Below, in pieces: positions 34,008 through 42,903 of a DNA stretch of 60,516 bases (position 1 is the stretch's first letter; each line of letters opens with the position of its first letter). Location: the NCBI GenBank assembly GCA_027622905.1, contig JAQBVV010000003.1, positions 1-60,516 of the forward strand. Direction: 5' to 3'. The stretch is from Acidobacteriota bacterium. Its GTDB lineage: Bacteria > Acidobacteriota > Vicinamibacteria > Vicinamibacterales > UBA2999. Both the position numbers and the translations under genes were made by a program. A model generated the notes under the pieces. The model saw only the letters and a program-made list of their open reading frames with translations. It was not told where the DNA came from and searched no databases.

Positions 34008-35756
34008 GTGCGCATTCTCTTCTCGATGCGTCACCTCGGCTCGCTGCGGATCTACGAATCGGTGCTGCTCCGATTGGCCGCCGCCGGACATGACATCCAG
34101 ATTCTCTCAAGCAGGCGGGACAGTACGACGCTGTTGTCGGATGTGCCCGAGATCCGCTGGAGCTGGGAGGACGTGCGCCCGAGCGCATGGAGCGAACTGG
34201 CCGCGGCAGTTCGCATCTGGCTCGACTACCTGCGCTTTTTCGAGCCGACGTACGGAGACGCGCCACGCCTGCGCATGCGAGTCGGAGAGCGCGTGCCTCC
34301 GATGCTCAGGCGTGTCACGGACTGGCCGATTCTACGCACTAATCGTTGGCGTCGGGCCCTGGTCGCCGTTCTTCGGTCTGTCGAGCGCGCATTGCCGTGG
34401 TCGCCAGAGATTGACGCCGTCATGCGCGACTACCAGCCGGACCTGGTCGTTGTCACGCCGATGCTCGATCTGGGGTCACGACAAATCGATGTGCTGCGCA
34501 GCGCGCGAGCGTTCGGCGCCCGCACGCTCCTCAGCATCGGAAGCTGGGATCACTTGTCAAGCAAGGGACGAATCAGTGCGTTGCCAGACCGGGTGCTGGT
34601 CTGGAACGAGACGCAAGTCGACGAAGCGGTGGAACTACACGGCGTTCCCCGGGATCGAGTGGTTGTCGTCGGCGCCCAGTGCTACGACCAGTGGTTCAAC
34701 CGTGTACCAGTTCGTTCGCGGGAGCAGTTCTGCGGGATGTTGAAGCTGCCTCCCGACCGACCGTTTCTGTTGTACGCCTGCTCGGCGCTGTACCCGCAGA
34801 CCCCGACCGAGGCTCGATTCGTGAGGCGATGGATAGAGGAGGTCCGGGCGAGCGAGGATCCGGTGTTGCGGTCGGCGGCTGTGCTGGTACGTCCGCACCC
34901 GACGCGGCTGGAAGAGTGGAATGACGTCGACCTGTCGGACCTGCAGGACGTGACGCTGTACGGTTCGCTTCCTGTTGATGAGCGCTCGAAGGAGGACTAT
35001 TTCGAATCCTTGTACTACAGCGCCGCAATGGTGGGGTTGAATACCAGCGCGTTTATCGAGGCGGCGATCGTCGGTCGACCGGTGCACACCATTGCTGTGC
35101 CGGAATTCACCGAGCGGCAGGAGGGCACGATCCACTTCCATTATTTGACGAGGGTCGGGGGCGGCGTGCTCCGTCTGGCACGTAGCTTCGTGGAGCATCG
35201 AACACAGCTCTCGGCGTCGCTGCACGAGCCGGTTGCTGCGGATGTGCACACCCCGTTCGTGGCTGCGTTTGTCCGACCCCTCGGACTCCATCTTGCGGCG
35301 ACGGACGCGTTCGTCGCGTCGGTCGAAGACCTCGGCCGCGCGGCTGCGCCAGATCCGTTACGCGAACCGTTGTGGGCACCGGCGTTGAGATTGGTGCTCC
35401 GCCCGGCTGCGGTGGCGATGCGCTCGATGGTTGCGCGGGTTGAGCGCCCTGCGGACAAAACGCTCCTCGAGCTACAGCGTGCGCGCCGGCGCGACTCGTA
35501 TCGGCGCGAGCGAGAAGCGGAGCGGCAGCAGCGTCAAGCGGAGCGGGAGGCTGCGCGCGCAGACAAGGCCCGGCTGGCCGTCGAGACTCGAGAGGAAGCA
35601 CAACGGGTGCGCGACGCGCGCATCGAGGCGTCCGAGCGCGAGAAGCTGGCCGGGAAGGCCGCTCGGGAGCGCCGCAATCTGCAGCACCGGCGCGCGAAGC
35701 GGAGGGCTGCGGTGATGGGCCAGATCAGGCGTCGACTGGGTCTCGGACGCAGTTGA
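34008..35756 (+). CDS. family A GT-B-like putative glycosyltransferase with charged helical tail (A3)
   Basis: A 582-residue family A member starting at GTG 34008 (MRILFSMRHLGSLRIYES). The core has GSWDHLSSKGR, VLVWNETQ, VVGAQCYDQWF, LLYACSAL, VRPHP, EDYFES at about 329-334, GLNTSAFIEAA and QEGTIHFHYL. Residues from about 485 to the end form a long Arg/Glu-rich helix (RREREAERQQRQAEREAARA), likely a coiled coil or single alpha-helix, absent from ordinary glycosyltransferases. A related tail occurs in the broken copy just downstream and in the copy at 43607. Residue order and length otherwise match A2. Confidence 0.75.
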   Translation: MRILFSMRHLGSLRIYESVLLRLAAAGHDIQILSSRRDSTTLLSDVPEIRWSWEDVRPSAWSELAAAVRIWLDYLRFFEPTYGDAPRLRMRVGERVPPMLRRVTDWPILRTNRWRRALVAVLRSVERALPWSPEIDAVMRDYQPDLVVVTPMLDLGSRQIDVLRSARAFGARTLLSIGSWDHLSSKGRISALPDRVLVWNETQVDEAVELHGVPRDRVVVVGAQCYDQWFNRVPVRSREQFCGMLKLPPDRPFLLYACSALYPQTPTEARFVRRWIEEVRASEDPVLRSAAVLVRPHPTRLEEWNDVDLSDLQDVTLYGSLPVDERSKEDYFESLYYSAAMVGLNTSAFIEAAIVGRPVHTIAVPEFTERQEGTIHFHYLTRVGGGVLRLARSFVEHRTQLSASLHEPVAADVHTPFVAAFVRPLGLHLAATDAFVASVEDLGRAAAPDPLREPLWAPALRLVLRPAAVAMRSMVARVERPADKTLLELQRARRRDSYRREREAERQQRQAEREAARADKARLAVETREEAQRVRDARIEASEREKLAGKAARERRNLQHRRAKRRAAVMGQIRRRLGLGRS

Positions 35757-35775
35757 GCGCCGCAAGCGAACTCAG

Positions 35776-36881
35776 GTGAAGATCTTCTTTTCAATGCGGC
35801 ATCTGGGATCGTTCCGGATGTACGAGTCGGTCATCCGTGAACTCGCGGAACGCGGCCATGAGGTCCACCTGGCGCTTGGCCGTGGCGCCTGGCTTGCAGT
35901 CGGTCTGCGTCCCGCGCTCGAGAGCCTGCTCGCGGAGTATCCGCGCGTGACGTGGAGCCAGGTGTCGCCGTTGATGTCGCCGGTGTGGGCGGATATGGCG
36001 AGAACGATCCGCATCTGGGTGGATTACTTGCGCTATTTTCTGCCCGAATACGACGCCACACCCAAGCTCATGACGCGTCCAGGGACGATTATTTTGAGTC
36101 GCTGTTTTACTGCAGCGCTGTGGTTGGCATGAACACGAGCGCGTTTCTGGAGGCCGCGGTCGTGGATCGTCCCGTCCACACGATTCTGCTGCCAGAGTTC
36201 CATGAGAACCAGGAAGGGACGTTGCACTTTCACTACCTGCTCACGGTTGGTGGCGGAGTGCTGTTGGCCAGCCGCACCTTCGAGACGCATCATGAGCAAC
36301 TCGTGGCGTCGTTGCGGCGCTCTCCGGACCAACCAGGGACAAACCCACAGTTCGTGCGAGCATTCATCCGTCCGAACGGCCTCGACACCCGCTCGACGCC
36401 CATCTTTTGTGACGCGGTTGACGATCTCACGAGAGCACCAGCGCCGGCACCGTCCGCTACACCGTTTCGGTTCCGGTTGCTTCGTGTCGCGATGGTGCCG
36501 ACGTTTCTGATGTTGCGATGGATCTTTGGGTCTGAGGTCGTGCGCGACGATCGGCACCTCAGGGAGCGGGAACGTGGTCGCCAGCATGAGGAGCACCAGC
36601 GAAAGCACCAGGAGCGCCGTCGTTCCGAAAGGGCCAGGGCACGCGAGCGGGCACGGGTTCGCGCCGAGAGGCTGAAGGCGCGAGAGGCGGTGGCGCGGGC
36701 GAAGGAAGCGGAGCGCCAGCGCGTCGAGGCCGAGAAGGTGCGACGGAGGCGTGCGAGGGAGAGCGCGAAGGCCGTGCGCATGCGGCAGCGTGAACGAGCC
36801 GCGATGCGCACGCGGCTCAAGCAAGGCGCAAGGCGCTGGATGAGTCGTTGGCGACCCGGGCAGGAGCGGCAGGCGCCGTGA
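35776..36881 (+). pseudogene. broken family A copy: internal deletion and frameshift (A4)
   Basis: From GTG 35776 about 100 residues match the family A N-terminus (MKIFFSMRHLGSFRMYES to DYLRYFLPEYDATPKL). Around 36076-36082 the match jumps to another frame (DDYFESLFYCSAVVGMNTSA) and continues to the stop at 36881. Against A3, roughly 235 residues (about 700 bases) are missing, including the SWD, WNETQ and RPHP regions. The C-terminal part keeps QEGTLHFHYL, IRPNGLDTRSTP and a long Arg-rich helical tail. As read it cannot make a complete enzyme. The deletion could be real decay or an assembly error. The next gene starts at a GTG overlapping this stop. Confidence 0.75.
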
Positions 36882-38134
36882 CCACACGCGGTCGATTCGG
36901 TCGACTGTGGGCCCGCATCACGGGCCAGTGGCATCTCGAGCGTCTTGCCGCGGTGGAGGAGAAGGTCGCCAAGTTCGGCCGCGCCCAGCGAGAGGAGCTT
37001 GGGATTCAGCGCGAACGGCTCGACGGAGTGAGTGCCACGTTGGCGACGCGTGCCAGCGCGGAGTCGCTCCGCGACGTGTCTCGCCGTTTGGAGGACCTGC
37101 ACGTTGCGTTCGCGCAGCAGGACCGCGCGTTTTCTGAAGCCTTCGAGCGTTCGCGCCTCCTCGACGAACAGGGCGTTGACGACCGCCGCTTGGCCCGACG
37201 CGTCGAGGCGTTTCTTCGCCACGATCGACCGGTGATCGTCGGTCCCTGGACGGGTGAAGTGGGGTTCGAGCTGCTGTACTGGGTGCCGTTCGTCCGAAGG
37301 ATGGTCGCGGTGTACGGGCTGCCGCCTGAGCGGCTGATCGTCGTTTCGCGAGGCGGCGTGGCGCCCTGGTACGGCGCGCTCGCCACCGACTACAGCGATG
37401 TGTTCTCGTTCTTCTCCCCTGGAGAGTTTCGCGCTGCGACGGAAGCCAGAAAGAAACAGCGCCTGGTCGGAGCGTTCGACGTGGACGTCGTCAAGCGAGT
37501 CGTGGCGGCGCGCAAACTCGGCCGGGTGGACATGTTGCACCCCGGGATGATGTACCGGCTGTTCATGCCGGTATGGAAGGATCTGGCGACGTGTTCTCGT
37601 GTGGACAAGTACGCTGCCTACGAGAAGATCGATGCGGCGGATGTGGCCGTTCCCCCTGGGCTTCCGGCATCCTATGTTGCGGCGCGGTTCTATTTCAGCG
37701 ATTGCTTTCCGGACACGCCGGAGAATCGTGCGTTCGTCGTATCGACCATCAATACGATCAGCCGGCAGACGCCGGTCGTCCTGCTCAACACGCCGTTCGC
37801 GGTTGACGACCACCACGACTTCGACGCCGCCGGCGATCGCGTGTTCGGGATTGCCGCCGAACACATGGCGCCGGAGCAGAATCTGGCGGTACAGACGGCG
37901 GTCATTGCGCGTGCCCGTGCGTTCGTCGGCACCTATGGTGGATATGCGTACCTGGCGCCATTGTGTGGCGTCCCATCGCTGGCGTTCTATTCACACAAGA
38001 CCTTCAAGGTGCAGCACCTGAACGTCGCCCAGCGGGCGTTCGAGCAGCTTGTCGGCCCCTCGCTCGTGACGATCGACGTGTCAGATCTCGCGCTGGTCCA
38101 CCTTGCGCTCGCCAGCGGTGTCCACGCGGGATGA
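36878..38134 (+). CDS. family B putative glycosyltransferase with coiled-coil N-terminus (B1)
   Basis: A 418-residue protein (GTG 36878 overlaps the broken A4 stop). Residues 15-110 are a charged helix. The family B core begins with IVGPWTGEVGFELLYWVPF near 120-138, then LIVVSRGGVAPWY, MLHPGMMYRLF, YVAARFYFSDC, VVLLNTPFAVDDHHD, NLAVQTAVIARARAFVGTYG and YLAPLCGVPSLAFYS. The late glycine-rich TYGG-x-x-YLAPLCGVP stretch looks like the donor-binding end of GT-B enzymes (inference); I cannot name a CAZy family. In the fused protein at 46416 the same core follows a family A core, so B1 probably worked with the neighbouring A gene. Confidence 0.7.
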   Translation: MTTRGRFGRLWARITGQWHLERLAAVEEKVAKFGRAQREELGIQRERLDGVSATLATRASAESLRDVSRRLEDLHVAFAQQDRAFSEAFERSRLLDEQGVDDRRLARRVEAFLRHDRPVIVGPWTGEVGFELLYWVPFVRRMVAVYGLPPERLIVVSRGGVAPWYGALATDYSDVFSFFSPGEFRAATEARKKQRLVGAFDVDVVKRVVAARKLGRVDMLHPGMMYRLFMPVWKDLATCSRVDKYAAYEKIDAADVAVPPGLPASYVAARFYFSDCFPDTPENRAFVVSTINTISRQTPVVLLNTPFAVDDHHDFDAAGDRVFGIAAEHMAPEQNLAVQTAVIARARAFVGTYGGYAYLAPLCGVPSLAFYSHKTFKVQHLNVAQRAFEQLVGPSLVTIDVSDLALVHLALASGVHAG

Positions 38135-39771
38135 AGATCCTCTTCATCATGGACTCGCCGGAGTATCTCCGGTTCTACGACTCGGTGATCGAGGAATGCG
38201 CTGCGCGCGGGCATGCCCTGAGTCTCGCGGTCAGCCACGGGCGAGAAAAAAAACCGGTTGGCGTCGAAGGCTTGCAGGCGTACGCGGACCGCGTCCGGAT
38301 CCTTGGCGTGGCGCCCCAGCATGAAGGAGCGTGGGGCAGCGCGGCGTACAGGCTGCGTGGCGTCATGGATTTCATTCGGTACTTGCATCCAGACTTCGCC
38401 TCGGCGCCAGCGTTGCGCGCGAGAATCAAGCGGAAGGTGCTGCCGTCGGCCTATCGGTGGCTCGATGCGATCCCGCGCCTTCCGCCCGTCGCGGTACGGG
38501 CTATCGAACGGGCACTGATGACGGCCGATCGAGCGATCCCGGTGAGCGAGCCGTTGGTGGCGTTCCTCCGGGAGCACGACCCCGACGTGCTGATGGTGTC
38601 CCCGCTTGTCGCCGCTGCGTCTGAGCAGGTGGACTGGATCAAGGCGGCGCGGGCATGTGGCCTGCGCACGATGGTCTGCATCGCGAGCTGGGACAATCTC
38701 ACCAACAAGGGCCTGATGAGGATCGAGCCCGATCTCGTCGCCGTATGGAATGACGTGCAGAAGCGAGAGGCGCAGCAGTACCACTACATTCCCGCCCACA
38801 AAGTCGTCACCACTGGCGCGCAGCTGTTCGACCGGTGGTTTGTGCAACGGGCGAGCCGCCAGCGGGAGGAGTTCTGCATACGCGCTGGATTACCGGACAC
38901 CCAGCCGTTCCTGCTCTTCACCTGTTCATCGAGCTTCATTTCTCGATCGAACGTGGAGGTGCCGTTTGTACGACGATGGATAACGGCGCTCCGTGCGGCC
39001 GACGATCCGCGTGTGCGGAACGTACGAGTCCTCGTGCGCCCGCACCCCTACAACTGCCAAGAGTGGGAGTCGAACCCCCTTGCCGACCTGGCTGGCGTCG
39101 GTATGTACCCCACTCGGGCGTACAACCCCGTCGAACCATCGAGCCGGACAGATTTCTTTGACTCGATCTATCACAGCGCTGGCGTCGTCGGAGTCAATAC
39201 CAGCGCGATGATCGAGGCGGCGATCATCGGGAGGCCTGTGTTTTCGCTGTTGACCGAGGAGTTCGCGAACACGCAGGAAGGCACCATCCATTTTCATCAT
39301 TTGCTTCCCGAGAATGGCGGGTTCCTTCGTGTTGCCCCAACGATCGAGGCGCACGTACACCAGCTCAGCGAGTGTCTTCAGGATCCCGATCGGGCTCTCG
39401 CTCAGACTCAGCGATTTGTCGCCTCGTTCATTCGGCCGCATGGCATCGAGCGGCCCGCGACGCCGATTTTCGTGGATGCGATCGAGCAGCTCGGCGCCCA
39501 GAGTGCTGAGAAGCCCGAATCGACACCCATATGGGCGTTCCTGCTCCGCCCCGTTGTACGTACCGCGTCGGCGCTCGCTGGGGCGGTCGACTGGCTCCAA
39601 CGCGATCCGCTCAAGCGCTTGCGCAGGAGATGTGAACGGATCGCCCACCGCACTCGGAAGGTGTTCAGCCGGATCACGGAGTCAGCCTCGTCGCGTGTGC
39701 GACGCCGGGCCAGGCTTGTCAAGAAACGGTGGCAGAGGTCCGTGGTGAAGCCACTGCGCAGCCGTTGGTGA
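38131..39771 (+). CDS. family A GT-B-like putative glycosyltransferase (A5)
   Basis: A 546-residue family A member; the ATG at 38131 overlaps the previous stop by ATGA. The conserved points are present: MKILFIMDSPEYLRFYDS, ASWDNLTNKGLMR, VAVWNDVQKREAQ, VTTGAQLFDRWF, LLFTCSSSF, VRPHPYN, DSIYHSAGVVGVNTSAMIEA and QEGTIHFHHLL. SWDNL with NKGL is closer to A1 than to A3, so A1 and A5 may form a subgroup. The tail is basic (KRLRRRCERIAHRTRK) but shorter than in A3. It lies between family B and sugar-modifying genes. Confidence 0.75.
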   Translation: MKILFIMDSPEYLRFYDSVIEECAARGHALSLAVSHGREKKPVGVEGLQAYADRVRILGVAPQHEGAWGSAAYRLRGVMDFIRYLHPDFASAPALRARIKRKVLPSAYRWLDAIPRLPPVAVRAIERALMTADRAIPVSEPLVAFLREHDPDVLMVSPLVAAASEQVDWIKAARACGLRTMVCIASWDNLTNKGLMRIEPDLVAVWNDVQKREAQQYHYIPAHKVVTTGAQLFDRWFVQRASRQREEFCIRAGLPDTQPFLLFTCSSSFISRSNVEVPFVRRWITALRAADDPRVRNVRVLVRPHPYNCQEWESNPLADLAGVGMYPTRAYNPVEPSSRTDFFDSIYHSAGVVGVNTSAMIEAAIIGRPVFSLLTEEFANTQEGTIHFHHLLPENGGFLRVAPTIEAHVHQLSECLQDPDRALAQTQRFVASFIRPHGIERPATPIFVDAIEQLGAQSAEKPESTPIWAFLLRPVVRTASALAGAVDWLQRDPLKRLRRRCERIAHRTRKVFSRITESASSRVRRRARLVKKRWQRSVVKPLRSRW

Positions 39772-39877
39772 CTCGGGTCGCCAGGGTTGGCCTGCTCGCG
39801 AGGAGGTGCCCTCGGCGGCGGCACCGACATGGATCGCGCGCATGCGAGCAGGCGCGATTCCAGGTTGACGGCCCCCG

Positions 39878-40684
39878 ATGAGAGCGATTGTGCTGACCAG
39901 TACGTTCCGCCGGCATGTGTTCGTCGCGAACACCGTCGCCGCCGGTTGCGATCTGATGGGTGTGTGGCAGGAGGAGAAGACGTTTCGCCCCGAGCGGTAC
40001 GCGCACGATGCCGCCGACGAGAAGGCCATTCAGCGTCATTTCGCGGAGCGGGACGCGTCTGAAGCTCGCTACTTCTCGGCGGATTCCGCCCTGCAGCTCG
40101 ATCAAGGCGCCGTGCAGCGAACGGTTGCGGCCGGAGCCTGCAACGAGCCCGCTGAGGTGACGCTCATGGAGGCGGCCAGGCCTGACGTTGTCCTGGTCTT
40201 CGGCACGGGGATCCTTCGCGAACCTCTGTTGTCCGCATTTGAAGGTCGGATTCTCAATATTCACCTGGGACTCTCACCGTACTACCGTGGAGCCGGGACG
40301 AATTTCTGGCCGTTAGTGAACCGCCAACCAGAGTATGTCGGGGCCACGATTCACTATCTGGACGCCGGAATCGACACGGGGCCAATCCTGTCGCATGCGC
40401 GCCCGCTCATCGAACATGGCGACGGCCCGCACGACCTTGGCAACAAGACCATCGTCGCGGCGGCGGCGGGACTGCTGCGAGCCGCCGCGGCCCACGTGTC
40501 TGGATCCGCCAGGGCGGTGCCACAATGGAGCGGCGGCCGGCTTTATCAACGGAAGGACTTCAGCGCCGATGCCGTTCGGGCGATGTACAGAAACTTTGAC
40601 ACGTCAATGATCGCCGAGTATCTATCGGCGCGCGACTCTCGTGACGCCGCACTGAGATTGATCGCGCCAGGGAGCGTCGCGTGA
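39878..40684 (+). CDS. formyltransferase-family enzyme, likely sugar N-formyltransferase
   Basis: A 268-residue protein with the catalytic N127-x-H129 in ILNIHLGLSPYYRGAG and D166 in GIDTGPI, the Asn-His-Asp triad of 10-formyltetrahydrofolate-dependent formyltransferases. It is shorter than methionyl-tRNA formyltransferase (about 310) and sits among nucleotide-sugar genes, so an amino-sugar acceptor (as for WbkC- or VioF-type enzymes) is likelier than tRNA. The N-terminal residues 1-25 (MRAIVLTSTFRRHVFVAN) form the first strand and loop. The following deacetylase gene overlaps its stop; deacetylation followed by N-formylation of one amino group is an attractive idea. Confidence 0.82.
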   Translation: MRAIVLTSTFRRHVFVANTVAAGCDLMGVWQEEKTFRPERYAHDAADEKAIQRHFAERDASEARYFSADSALQLDQGAVQRTVAAGACNEPAEVTLMEAARPDVVLVFGTGILREPLLSAFEGRILNIHLGLSPYYRGAGTNFWPLVNRQPEYVGATIHYLDAGIDTGPILSHARPLIEHGDGPHDLGNKTIVAAAAGLLRAAAAHVSGSARAVPQWSGGRLYQRKDFSADAVRAMYRNFDTSMIAEYLSARDSRDAALRLIAPGSVA

Positions 40685-41664
40685 GCGCCCACGGCTGCAC
40701 GATTGTGTTTTATCACTACGTCCGGGACGTCGAACGCACGCCTTTTCCAGGGATCAAAGCGCTGTCGGTGGCCGACTTCACCAGACAACTGGACTGGCTG
40801 CAGGCACGATTCGAGATCATCGATGGCCCCACGTTCGAACGGGCGGTCACGGCGCGAGTTGGTTTCGACCGGCCCACGGCACTCCTGACGTTCGATGACG
40901 GGTTCGTCGATCACTACGCACATTGCTTCCCGATTTTGCGCTCTCGCGGGCTGGGTGGCATCTTCTTTCTTGCCGGTGCAACGCTCGGCGCGCGGCCAGT
41001 GTTGCTGAACGTGCACAAGACCCACTTTCTTCTGAGTCAACTCGGAGCCGGGCGGTTTGTGCGGGAAGTCTCCGCGGCGCTCGAGCGAGAAGGGGTACAG
41101 CTGAACGGAGCGGGGGGCAGCGAACGCGAAGGCGTCTACCGCTACGACGAGGCGCCGGACGTCGCGATCAAGCGGGTGCTGAACTATGAAACTCCGTACG
41201 CCCTCGCTGACGGTGTATTGTCGACGTTGTTCAGTCGTCACGTTGGCGAGAGCGACGCATTCGCGCGGGAGTTGTACCTGTCAGCCGATCAGGTCCGTGA
41301 GATGGCACGGGACGGTATGACATTCGGCTTTCATACGGAGACCCACCCGGTGCTGTCGCGCCTCGATCGCGAAGGACAGCACGCGGAGCTCCGCAGCGGC
41401 CCGGCGACTGTGCGCGAGCTGACGGGGCAGCACGCGGTGTCGTTCTGTTATCCGTACGGGCTCTCCCACACGTACAACGCAGACACGCTGAGCGTGCTTG
41501 AGGAGTGCGGCTATAGCATGGCGTTCAACACGGTACGGCGCGAGGTCACCGTCGATCGAGAGTCACGCTACGAGCTGCCGCGATTCGATACCCGCGACCT
41601 GCCGATCGTTGAGGGCTCTGTGCGCTCGAAGGCTGCGCAGGGTTCCGTGGATGGTGTCCGATGA
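40681..41664 (+). CDS. NodB-type polysaccharide deacetylase
   Basis: A 327-residue protein with the NodB motif TFDDGF at 70-75 (catalytic and metal-binding aspartates) and FHTETHP near 217-223, supplying the two metal histidines (H-x3-H). A long insert (about 105-205) separates the motifs, more than in minimal NodB domains. No signal peptide is visible, so it should act in the cytoplasm on a nucleotide sugar or lipid-linked intermediate. GTG 40681 overlaps the formyltransferase stop. Likely reaction: removal of an N-acetyl group from a glycan precursor, giving a free amine. Confidence 0.83.
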   Translation: MSAHGCTIVFYHYVRDVERTPFPGIKALSVADFTRQLDWLQARFEIIDGPTFERAVTARVGFDRPTALLTFDDGFVDHYAHCFPILRSRGLGGIFFLAGATLGARPVLLNVHKTHFLLSQLGAGRFVREVSAALEREGVQLNGAGGSEREGVYRYDEAPDVAIKRVLNYETPYALADGVLSTLFSRHVGESDAFARELYLSADQVREMARDGMTFGFHTETHPVLSRLDREGQHAELRSGPATVRELTGQHAVSFCYPYGLSHTYNADTLSVLEECGYSMAFNTVRREVTVDRESRYELPRFDTRDLPIVEGSVRSKAAQGSVDGVR

Positions 41665-41748
41665 CGTGTGAACAGGTTTCGGTGGCGCGGACACACCTTC
41701 TGCACCTGTTGAGCCTATTGAACCCGAAGGTTCGGAATTCCAAGAATC

Positions 41749-42903
41749 ATGCGTAAAGTCTGTGTCGTCATCGGATCTCGTGCCAACTACGGCAGCATCA
41801 AATCAGTCATGCGTGCGGTACAGGCCCACCCCGGCCTCCAGCTTCAGATCATTGTTGCCGCCTCGGCACTGCTCGATCGTTTCGGATCGGTTGTCGACGT
41901 GATCGAGCAGGATGGCTTCACGCCGGATGCCCGCGTCAACATGATTGTGGAAGGCGAGACTCCGGTGACGATGGCCAAGTCCACCGGCCTTGGCCTGCTC
42001 GAATTGCCCACGCTGTTCGAGTTGTTTCGGCCGGACGTCGTTGTCACGGTCGGCGACCGATTCGAGACAATGGCTACTGCCATCGCAAGCGCGTACATGA
42101 ATATCCCGCTGGCCCACACGATGGGCGGCGAGGTGACTGGCACGATCGACGAAAGCATCAGGCACGCCATCACCAAAATGGCGCATATTCATTTCCCGGC
42201 GAATCAGGGGGCGGCCGACCGCATCATCCGTCTCGGGGAGGCCGCTGACGCCGTCCATGTCGTCGGCTGCCCGCGTATCGATCTGGTGTCAGAGATCATC
42301 AACGGCGAGGGTTCCGATACCGACACCGAGTGGCTCGATCGAGAGGGTGTCGGTGGACATATTTCGACGGAGAAGCCGTTCCTGCTCGTGAGTCAGCACC
42401 CGATCACCACCGAGTACGGTCAGGGGGAGGCTCAGATCTGGGAAACGCTGATGGCGCTGCATGAGTTACGGATGCCGACGGTGATGCTGTGGCCGAATAT
42501 TGACGCGGGCTCGGAAGACGTGTCTCGTGGCATGCGGAAGTTCCGGGAGGACTACAGCCCAGAGTACATGCGGTTCTACAAGAACTTCCCGGTCGAGACG
42601 TACTTGCGTCTGATGAAGGGCGCCGCCTGTCTGGTCGGAAACTCCAGCGCGTCGATTCGGGAAGGCGCGTTTCTCGGAAGTCCAGCTGTGAACATCGGCA
42701 GCCGGCAGGATGGGCGCGAGCGTGGTTCGAACGTGGCGGACGTCGATCATGAACGCGCCGCGATCGTAGGCGCCGTCCGGCGCCAGATCGAGCGGGGACG
42801 GTATTCTCCCGAACACATCTACGGCGATGGACGGGCTGGTGCGCGCATAGCCGACATCCTGTCGACGACCTCGTTACACGTGCAGAAGCGGATCCAGTAC
42901 TGA
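41749..42903 (+). CDS. neuC: UDP-GlcNAc 2-epimerase (hydrolysing), NeuC-like (copy 1)
   Basis: A 384-residue NeuC/LegG-type enzyme that releases a 2-epimerised sugar such as ManNAc, or a derivative, from a UDP-sugar for nonulosonic acid synthesis. Seen: GSRANYGSIKSVM at the N-terminus, VGDRFE at 101-106, MGGEVTGTIDESIRHA at 125-140, SQHPITTE, and GNSSASIREGAFLG near 296-309, which binds the UDP part. All usual landmarks are present and length fits. A NeuA-type gene follows directly. A second, diverged NeuC is at 50583. Confidence 0.88.
   Translation: MRKVCVVIGSRANYGSIKSVMRAVQAHPGLQLQIIVAASALLDRFGSVVDVIEQDGFTPDARVNMIVEGETPVTMAKSTGLGLLELPTLFELFRPDVVVTVGDRFETMATAIASAYMNIPLAHTMGGEVTGTIDESIRHAITKMAHIHFPANQGAADRIIRLGEAADAVHVVGCPRIDLVSEIINGEGSDTDTEWLDREGVGGHISTEKPFLLVSQHPITTEYGQGEAQIWETLMALHELRMPTVMLWPNIDAGSEDVSRGMRKFREDYSPEYMRFYKNFPVETYLRLMKGAACLVGNSSASIREGAFLGSPAVNIGSRQDGRERGSNVADVDHERAAIVGAVRRQIERGRYSPEHIYGDGRAGARIADILSTTSLHVQKRIQY

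Noticed and set aside
36290..37864. Open frame of 524 codons on the minus strand opposite A4 and B1
   Set aside because: It runs across two plus-strand genes and is rich in Arg and His without motifs. The plus-strand family B match is strong.
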